From assembly GCA_025667525.1 (NCBI GenBank), contig CM046876.1, positions 529,954,538-530,018,537 of the forward strand: a DNA stretch of 64,000 nt, read 5' to 3'. Source of the stretch: Glebionis coronaria (lineage: Eukaryota; Streptophyta; Magnoliopsida; Asterales; Asteraceae). Each line of letters begins with the position of its first letter. Position 1 is the first letter of the stretch. A program made the position numbers and the translations under genes. The notes under the pieces are model-generated. The model did no database searches. It was given only the letters and a program-made list of their open reading frames with translations, and was not told where the DNA came from. Shown in pieces: positions 58,631-64,000 of this stretch.

Positions 58631-59796
58631 GATCATATAGAGGTGAAGTCTAGTAACACTTGTATGGTTGTTTTTATGAGATATCACAACTTAAATGTTT
58701 GAACTTTGTTTTTATTAAGTGTGAGTTGTACTTAAGTACATTGGTATTAAAGTGTGCACCTTATTTGATAGGTTGCAACTTTCGCGTTTATCGGGCATCA
58801 ATTATCGTCGGCGATCGTCGTACTACTACACTCGTACTAAGGTGAGTCTATAGCCTCGCTTTTAAATTCTTTAATTGTTTTAGAACTTGCGAGGGGGATA
58901 ACATGTGAATTGTTTTATTAAAAACTAAAGGGTACAACTATAGGTTGTGGCAAACCCATTAATGGGTGCAACTAGAAGTTGTGAGAACCCTATTATTAGA
59001 AACTAATTTATTGAAAATGAATGGTACAACTATAAGTTGTGGAAAAACCATGTTTGTTTAAAAATTTAGAACACAAGGAAATGTTTAATGCCATTGTTAT
59101 GATTATTATAGGTTTGTTATTTCGTTAAATGAAAGTCCCAATTATATCATGAATTGTTAGCTACCGAGTTATGGTAGGCGCTTATATATGGAATAGTACT
59201 ATTCAGGAGGACCGACCTCCTCCCGTCCTATAACGACTAGCTATCGTTAGGGCACACTTGAGGCCCAAGGGGGATACATGCGTGAGAGTTTAATATACAC
59301 TTAGCGAGGTGTATGGTGGGCAAATATGATGGAAACGTTTCAATGTCATGAGGCCTATAATAATCCATATAACGTTGTTTGATCCACATCGTTATTTCCT
59401 GATGGTTTTAAACATATTAGTGTTCGGTAATGTTAATTTATAAACTCTATAGATTCACTCAACTTTTGTTGACAAGTTTTAGCATGTTTTATCTCAGGTC
59501 CTTGAAGGTAATGGCAAAGGAGGGATTTTGGTGCTTGCGGTTTAATAATAAAGATGTTTAAAGCTCACCATTTTGGAAATAATCGTTCAATGATTTTTAA
59601 TTATAATAAATGTTGTTTATTTGGTTTGTTAAATGTTTAGGACCATGTTGTGAACGATTTGTAAACTTTTATTACAATCCAATGCTTACTTTTAAAATGA
59701 TTCTTTTCGAGTTATTTTCTATTACTTGAGTTGTTATATTATGAAGTATCACCCCATATGAGCTTCCGCATATGACCTAAAATTGGGGGTGTTACA
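58631..59796 (+). repeat. LTR F: 3' part of a Tekay-like LTR, interrupted by E
   Basis: It shares with LTRs A and B, in the same order, GGTGAGTCTATAGCCTCGC (58842), GCGAGGGGGATAACATG (58889), a GGTAGGCGCTTATAT word, CATGAGGCCTATAATAATCC (59347), ATTCACTCAAC and TTTTATCTCAGGTCCTTGAAGG (59488), and ends GGGGGTGTTACA. No primer site follows, so it is a 3' LTR or solo LTR. The part to the left of E's insertion is not in the window. Confidence 0.72.
58842..59497 (+). other. Candidate intron inside LTR F
   Basis: Donor-like TAAGGTGAGTCTATAG at 58842 and acceptor-like TTTTATCTCAG ending at 59497, 656 bp apart. The conserved flanking words match LTRs A and B while the length differs, as would be expected of an intron. 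Unproven. Confidence 0.35.
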
Positions 59797-60191
59797 GTTA
59801 TAGTAAGTACTGTTAGTATTAGCGCGGTAAATGCTAAGTACCGTTAGGCTAAATGTTAGTACTGCTGCTAGTGTAGATAAGGATTGAAATGTCTTTAGTA
59901 AAGATATGTTCTAGTTATATTGAGAGTACATCATGTGTGATATACTTATCTAAATAAAATATTTTATGTGTTCCCTACACTATAAAAGGAACATAGGTAC
60001 AATGAGTTTATTGTATCTTTTTCACAGTCGACTAATAAGAATCGAACAGTTAGAGTATACTGTTGTTCTTCATTGCTTTCATAAGTTAGATTCCGCATAA
60101 CTTATTAGAGTTTAGTAAGAGTCTCTCAAGTGTTCTAGTTTGTTTGCAAGCTATTGTGCAATCCTTAACAAGATCTCGAAAGGGATCAACA
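59797..60191 (+). repeat. Possible copia-type LTR fragment
   Basis: The stretch has a TATA word (CTATAAAAGGAAC, near 59980), a T-rich downstream region and an end GGGATCAACA near 60191 resembling the element E LTR end. No convincing start, primer site or partner is visible. It also has small repeats of an AGTACYGTTAG-like word near 59805-59865. Confidence 0.3.
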
Positions 60192-60444
60192 AACCTTTGA
60201 CGTATCACACACCATTTCGCGTCGAAGGTGCTGGCGCCAACCCTACCAGCCATAGTGAAAGAATTTTATTTTTTTGGAAATTTCAAGCCGTTAGAGAGGC
60301 TTTTGTTCCCGTCTTTTTGTTTCAGTATCATTTTTTTAAAAATTTAATCCTTTAAAAGTATATATATCACCAATTTTATATACTCAATTCTTATATTTTA
60401 TACATCACTTTTTCATACTTTTCTAAATTTTTTCTCACAAAAAA

Positions 60445-60687
60445 ATGAATCTCATCCATGATTGGACAACCTACATGCTAAACGATCCTATCTTCCAATT
60501 TTCGACCAACAATCCAGGCTCGTCTTCGAACCCGAGATCCTCTACTCAAGCTCCATTCAAGTATATGCCATTTTATCACAACATGAACCAATTCCAACAT
60601 AAAAAATTTCAAAATTTTCAACAAGAACAATTTCACAAATTTCAATATGGTGGTTGTCCGTCTCGTAATGTTTTTTTTTCTTCATAG
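60445..60687 (+). CDS. Short Gln/Phe/Asn-rich ORF, unrecognised
   Basis: An 80-codon ORF starting at an ATG after an A-run. The N-terminal half is Ser/Asn/Pro-rich and the second half repeats F-Q-N/H-K patterns (FQNFQQEQFHKFQ). Such low-complexity starts occur in proteins linked to PIF/Harbinger transposons and related plant hypothetical proteins, but no diagnostic domain follows. It may be a first exon remnant or chance. The flanks 60192-60444 and 60688-60800 are AT-rich with nothing else recognised. Confidence 0.25.
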   Translation: MNLIHDWTTYMLNDPIFQFSTNNPGSSSNPRSSTQAPFKYMPFYHNMNQFQHKKFQNFQQEQFHKFQYGGCPSRNVFFSS

Positions 60688-60800
60688 TATTTTTTTAAGT
60701 AATGTAATTTTCTAAGTCATGTAATGTTTTTTGAATTAAACGTAATATTTTTATATATATAATGTTTTTAATTTTAACTTTTTTTTTAAATATTTTTTTT

Positions 60801-61012
60801 AGAACGGTAAATGTTAGTGGTTAGTGGGTCGAGTCGTACAATGACATCCAAGCGGAAAAATGTCTTTTTCGAACCCTCGCCTAGTTATGTCAGACTTCTT
60901 ATCTGCTTCGCCTGAAAGGCCCTTGGCAGGTCTAGAACCCAAGATCTCCAAGAAACCTAAAAAAAATCACTTAGTGAAACCTTAGTGGTCAACTGAGATA
61001 AGCTAGTTGGTT
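60801..61012 (-). mobile_element. Possible tRNA-derived SINE
   Basis: On the minus strand the 5' part has an A-box-like word (TAGCTTATCTCAGTTG, about 61004-60989) and a B-box-like word GGTTCTAGACC (60939-60929), about 50 bp apart. A T-rich tract on plus (60776-60800) would be its A tail. The spacing is only roughly right and I see no target duplication, so the call is tentative. Confidence 0.35.
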
Positions 61013-61165
61013 AAAAAATAATAATAAAAATAAAATAAAATATAATGCTCCTTTTTGACACTTCATCTTTTGATCAACCATTACTCCTAAAAATATGATG
61101 CTAAAATATTTTTGATTATAAACCTAGGAAAAATATTCTCATAAACCCTTAGTTTAGCATAGACT
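61013..61165. other. AT-rich spacer, nothing recognised
   Basis: An A-rich stretch (61013-61045) followed by AT-rich sequence up to the foldback element. No ORF or motif seen. Confidence 0.5.
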
Positions 61166-61703
61166 CAACCAATCAATTACAATCATCCATTTTTATCATG
61201 TAACAAAAAAAACTCATTTTTTAAAAATTAAATATCTCACAAACCAACGTTCATCGTTACGTAAAACAAAGCATACCATCGCGACGAGAATTAAATCATC
61301 TATCTATCGAGGGGCACATGTATATACTTTCGACTAACTTTTTTCGACTTTTTTTTCTTAAGTCACGTCTGGAGAGAATCATATATGATTCGTCACGAAA
61401 CATATATGATTCTCAGAAAATCATACATGATTCATATCACGAATCATATATGATTTTCTGAAAATCATATATGATTCTTGACGAATCATATATGATTCTC
61501 TCCAGACGTGACTTAAGAAAAAAAAGTCGAAAAAAAGTTCGTCGAAAGTATATACATGTGCCCCTCGATAGATAGATGATTTAATTCTCATCACAATTGT
61601 GTATTTTTTTCGTTTGACGATTTACCGTTTGTGAGATATTTAATTTTTAAAAAAATGGTGGGAAATGGGTTTTTTAAAAAATGGATGATTATGATTGGTT
61701 GGA
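61166..61703. mobile_element. Foldback MITE with long inverted repeats
   Basis: The sequence is an imperfect palindrome about 540 bp long centred near 61434. Outer arms read CAACCAATCA...AATCATCCATTTTT and its complement, then AAATATCTCACAAA, ATCTATCTATCGAGGGGCAC and AAGTCACGTCTGGAGAGAATC with their complements. The core holds several copies of the 16-bp palindrome GAATCATATATGATTC. The long arms recall Mutator-like or foldback MITEs. A target duplication could not be fixed. Confidence 0.7.
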
Positions 61704-61985
61704 TATGTTTATATTAATTTAAGTGTGTATATAGATCTTAACTCTAGAAACCTAATCTATTTTTACATGTCACTTGCATTTTTTTCCCACGAGCCTTTAA
61801 CTAATGCGCCATTGTATCGAACAAATATAATTAATCGTGATTTAACTAATGCGCCATTGTGTCGAACAAATATAATTAATCGTGATAAGCAATTCAATCT
61901 ATTTCCGTATCACCTTGTACTCGAACATTTGGCTCGAGGCATTCTCCCCGATACGTTTCTAAAAATTGAACAGAGAGAACTATAG
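61695..61985 (+). pseudogene. Unrecognised ORF with in-frame 15-residue duplication
   Basis: A 96-codon frame containing LTNAPLYRTNIINRD twice in tandem and then NLFPYHLVLEHLARGILPD. It starts within the right arm of the foldback MITE, so the start is unlikely to be authentic. It stops at a TAG at the hAT MITE target site. The frame right of the MITE (62325-62479) may have belonged to the same gene. I do not recognise the product. Confidence 0.3.
61796..61885 (+). repeat. 45-bp tandem duplication
   Basis: Units 61796-61840 and 61841-61885 start TTTAACTAATGCGCC and differ at one base (TATCG versus TGTCG). It is a recent slippage or unequal-exchange product. Confidence 0.95.
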
Positions 61986-61993
61986 GATAAAGC

Positions 61994-62316
61994 CAGTGGC
62001 GGACGCAGGAATTTGTAAAGTGGGGGGCAAATTTTTTTTTTTGACAACAGTAAAGCGAAAAACTAAAATTCGAAAAAAAAAATCGAGTATTTTAACATAA
62101 AAATAGAGCATTTTTAGGTTTTAGAGTGTTAAATGTTAGACTTTTGTATGTGAGTGGGGGGCAATTTCAATTTCGAGTGGGGGGTATTTTAAAAAAACAC
62201 TCACAATTAAAGAAAAACTACATTATAATCTCGTCGTTTTGGTTTAGCCATGGGGGGCGCTTGCCCCCCCCCCCCCCCCCCCCCCCCCCAGAAGCTAAGT
62301 TGTATGTCCGCCATTG
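61994..62316. mobile_element. hAT-type MITE, 323 bp, with 8-bp target duplication
   Basis: Terminal inverted repeats CAGTGGCGGA and TCCGCCATTG (one mismatch) are flanked by GATAAAGC on both sides (61986-61993 and 62317-62324). An 8-bp duplication and CA-G termini are hAT hallmarks. The interior has G-rich words (GTGGGGGGCAA) and a run of 26 C (62264-62289); no coding capacity. Confidence 0.88.
62264..62289. repeat. Poly-C tract of 26 bases
   Basis: Uninterrupted C run within the hAT MITE, preceded by GGGGGGCGCTTG, so it can pair with the nearby G-run. The length may be a sequencing or assembly artefact. Confidence 0.9.
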
Positions 62317-62324
62317 GATAAAGC

Positions 62325-62479
62325 ATAAAGACATACTACTAAAGTTAACTCAAAAATTCAAGGGTGAGATGTGTCCGTCATGGACAGTTGGAGACTATGG
62401 TGTCGAAAGAACGTTGTCGTCCATTCCCGAAAAACCTGCAGTAATTAGAAACAGAGGTTTGGCATTTCTTAGAGCATAG
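62325..62479 (+). pseudogene. Unrecognised ORF fragment after the hAT MITE
   Basis: An open frame encoding HKDILLKLTQKFKGE, CPSWTVGDYGVERTLSS and NRGLAFLRA, ending at a TAG at 62477. The composition is protein-like rather than repeat-like. It might continue the frame at 61695-61985 before the MITE insertion, although a stop stands at the join. No homolog recognised. Confidence 0.25.
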
Positions 62480-63145
62480 CATAGGTTCGAATATTTTAGA
62501 AAACTAATAATTTGATATTGGTCTACGTGTCAGCTATAATTTTCTTTTGTACGATCATTGTACCAATTGTTTTTTAGAGGTAATAATCAATATTTTGAAA
62601 TTCGGGTTTTGAATTAATTCGATCAAGTCATTGAGATATTGGTTTAACCGGTTGTACCACTGGATCGACTGGTTTTTTTCTTAAAATATATATATATTTT
62701 CAATATTACAAAAAAATTTATATGAAAATCATGAATATTTTATATATAAATATATTTGACCTAAAAATCATTTACTAACAAATATAGTATGTAAATACAA
62801 AGTTAAATTACACACATATATAATTAAATCGCGAAAAAAAAAAACGAGAAAAAAAATATAAAACACAAAAATAAATTAAAACTCGGCGGGTCTCACGAAC
62901 CGAGTTGGCCTAGGTCGCTTAAAACCCGACGGATTATACCTGTTTTTTAAAATATAAAATCCGAGTTAATTTGATCCGTGTTTTTAACTGAAATCAGTTT
63001 AACAGGTTAAACCGACCGAATCGACGCAAGGTTCAAAACATTAGTATTAAAAGCTTAACCCATATCGAAGTCCAATGATTGTGCTACTCAATCCCATCCA
63101 ACTCGGCCAATCCAACCCAACTGACTACATAGTTATAATCTAAAT
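62480..63145. other. AT-rich spacer with AACCGG-type inverted words
   Basis: No gene seen. The part 62600-62680 (ATTGGTTTAACCGGTTGTACC, GGATCGACTGG) and the part 62990-63040 (AACAGGTTAAACCGACCGAATCG) are roughly inverted to each other around an AT-rich middle with TATATA runs. They resemble the ends of a decayed MITE, but termini could not be fixed. Confidence 0.3.
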
Positions 63146-63645
63146 CTAAGGTTAAAGGGAGTGGGGGAAAACCCACTAACCTACACGTTAGAGCAACATC
63201 AGCTTTTAATAAACTCACCACAACTCACTCAATAGGGTAATGACACTAACTCACACTCACCTTTCATACCTATTTTTATTTAAACACACATCACTCACAA
63301 AAACATCAAAAAATAAACTTAACCCCAAAAATAAAACCACCCAGTCCCGAATAAATAAAATTCACGCTAGTGAGTTTGCTCATGAAATTTAGGCTAAAGG
63401 TAGTGGGGGCAAACCCACTCACCTCCACGTCAGCACCACATCAGCTTTTAACAAACTCACTACAACTCACTCACCAGGGTAATGACACTCAATGAAACTC
63501 ACTCACACTCACTCAAACTCACCTTTTATACCTATTTTGTTATTATTTAGACACACCCCACTAACAAAAAACACCCAAAAATAAACCTAACCTAAGCAAT
63601 AAAACCACCCGAGCCTACACATATAAAACTCACGCCGGTGAGTTT
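63146..63645. repeat. Two diverged copies of a roughly 250-bp ACTCAC-rich repeat
   Basis: Units start at about 63146 and 63392 with TTAAAGGGAGTGGGGG / CTAAAGGTAGTGGGGG and share AACCCACT, ACATCAGCTTTTAA, AACTCACTCA, GGGTAATGACACT, TATACCTATTTT and end GTGAGTTTGCTC. The starting word CTAAGGTTAAAGGG is roughly the complement of the CCCCTTTAGCCTTAG that closes the units to the right, which suggests an origin from a MITE with terminal inverted repeats. Confidence 0.75.
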
Positions 63646-64000
63646 GCTCCATGATTTAAAAAAAAATTAGTCAGTCGCGCGTGAGTGGGTATTAAAGGGA
63701 GTGGTAGCCGCGCGTGGGTTCGGCAAAGTCGCTTGTGGATTCTTAGCCACCCCTTTAGCCTTAGTTACATTCACCAACTCGCGCGTGAGTGAGTATAAAA
63801 AAGAATGGTACTCACGCGTAACTTTACTAAACTCGCTTGTGGAATTTTACCCACTTCTTTGCTCCATGATTTAAAAAAAAATTAGTCAGTCGCGCGTGAG
63901 TGGGTATTAAAGGGAGTGGTAGTCGCGCGTGGGTTCGACAAAGTCACTTGTGGCTTTTTAGCCACCCCTTTAGCCTTAGTTACATTCACCAACTCGCGCG
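63646..64000. repeat. 215-bp dimeric tandem repeat, continuing beyond the window
   Basis: A unit starting GCTCCATGATTTAAAAAAAA at 63646 recurs at 63861. Inside each unit the word TCGCGCGTGAGTG marks two related half units: it occurs at 63675, 63779, 63890 and begins again at 63994, spacing 104, 111 and 104 bp. The half units share GTGAGT-GGTAT, GTGGTA, GTCGCTTGTGG and ACCC-CTTTAGCC type words. The array is rich in CGCG. Its right end is not in the window. Confidence 0.85.

Noticed and set aside
61166..61703. Palindrome considered as a microRNA gene
   Set aside because: The arms are too long and the repeat content is MITE-like; no small-RNA evidence is available.
63646..64000. Spaced repeats considered as a CRISPR array
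   Set aside because: The units are about 104-111 bp and head to tail without unique spacers, and the DNA is from a plant.

Overview
The window is repeat-rich plant nuclear DNA with no intact host gene. It is AT-rich and holds LTR retrotransposons of typical angiosperm lineages (Tekay-like chromovirus, Athila-like, Ty1/copia), MITEs and a tandem-repeat array. A dicot, perhaps a daisy-family (Asteraceae) genome, is my inference from the look of the copia and Athila-like proteins. No search was run.

Layout. (1) 1-23739: element A, a decayed Tekay-like Ty3/gypsy element on the plus strand with LTRs at 1-3468 (cut by the window) and 20210-23739. Inside it, at 3904-15151, sits element B, a second decayed Tekay-like element on the minus strand, flanked by the target duplication ACAAG. 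(2) 23740-23912: a sliver of copia element E (minus). (3) 23913-55988: element C, an Athila-like family in tandem form (LTR1, internal C1, LTR2, internal C2, LTR3), flanked as a whole by TAGAC. It encodes Gag, a protease and an acidic C-terminal region, but no reverse transcriptase or integrase, so it looks non-autonomous. Its middle LTR is split by element D (34280-46327, minus), a fairly well preserved Ty1/copia element of probable Sirevirus type, flanked by AAGGA. (4) 55989-58630: the 5' part of element E, whose reading frame resumes at 23912 when C is removed. (5) 58631-59796: the 3' part of a third Tekay-like LTR (F), into which E jumped. (6) 59797-64000: small elements: a possible copia LTR fragment, a possible SINE, a long foldback MITE, a hAT-type MITE with an 8-bp target duplication, a broken unrecognised ORF, and a tandem array with alternating 104/111-bp spacing that runs off the right edge.

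Order of events, inferred from nesting: F, then E into F; A and C into E; B into A; D into C. No element in the window has an intact coding capacity. D would come closest, but several stops and frameshifts break it. The two C copies carry different lesions, including loss of the protease catalytic Asp in C2.

The points most worth following are the RT-less Gag-protease-acidic element in a three-LTR tandem, a possible conserved intron inside three diverged Tekay-like LTRs, and the dimeric tandem array at the right edge.
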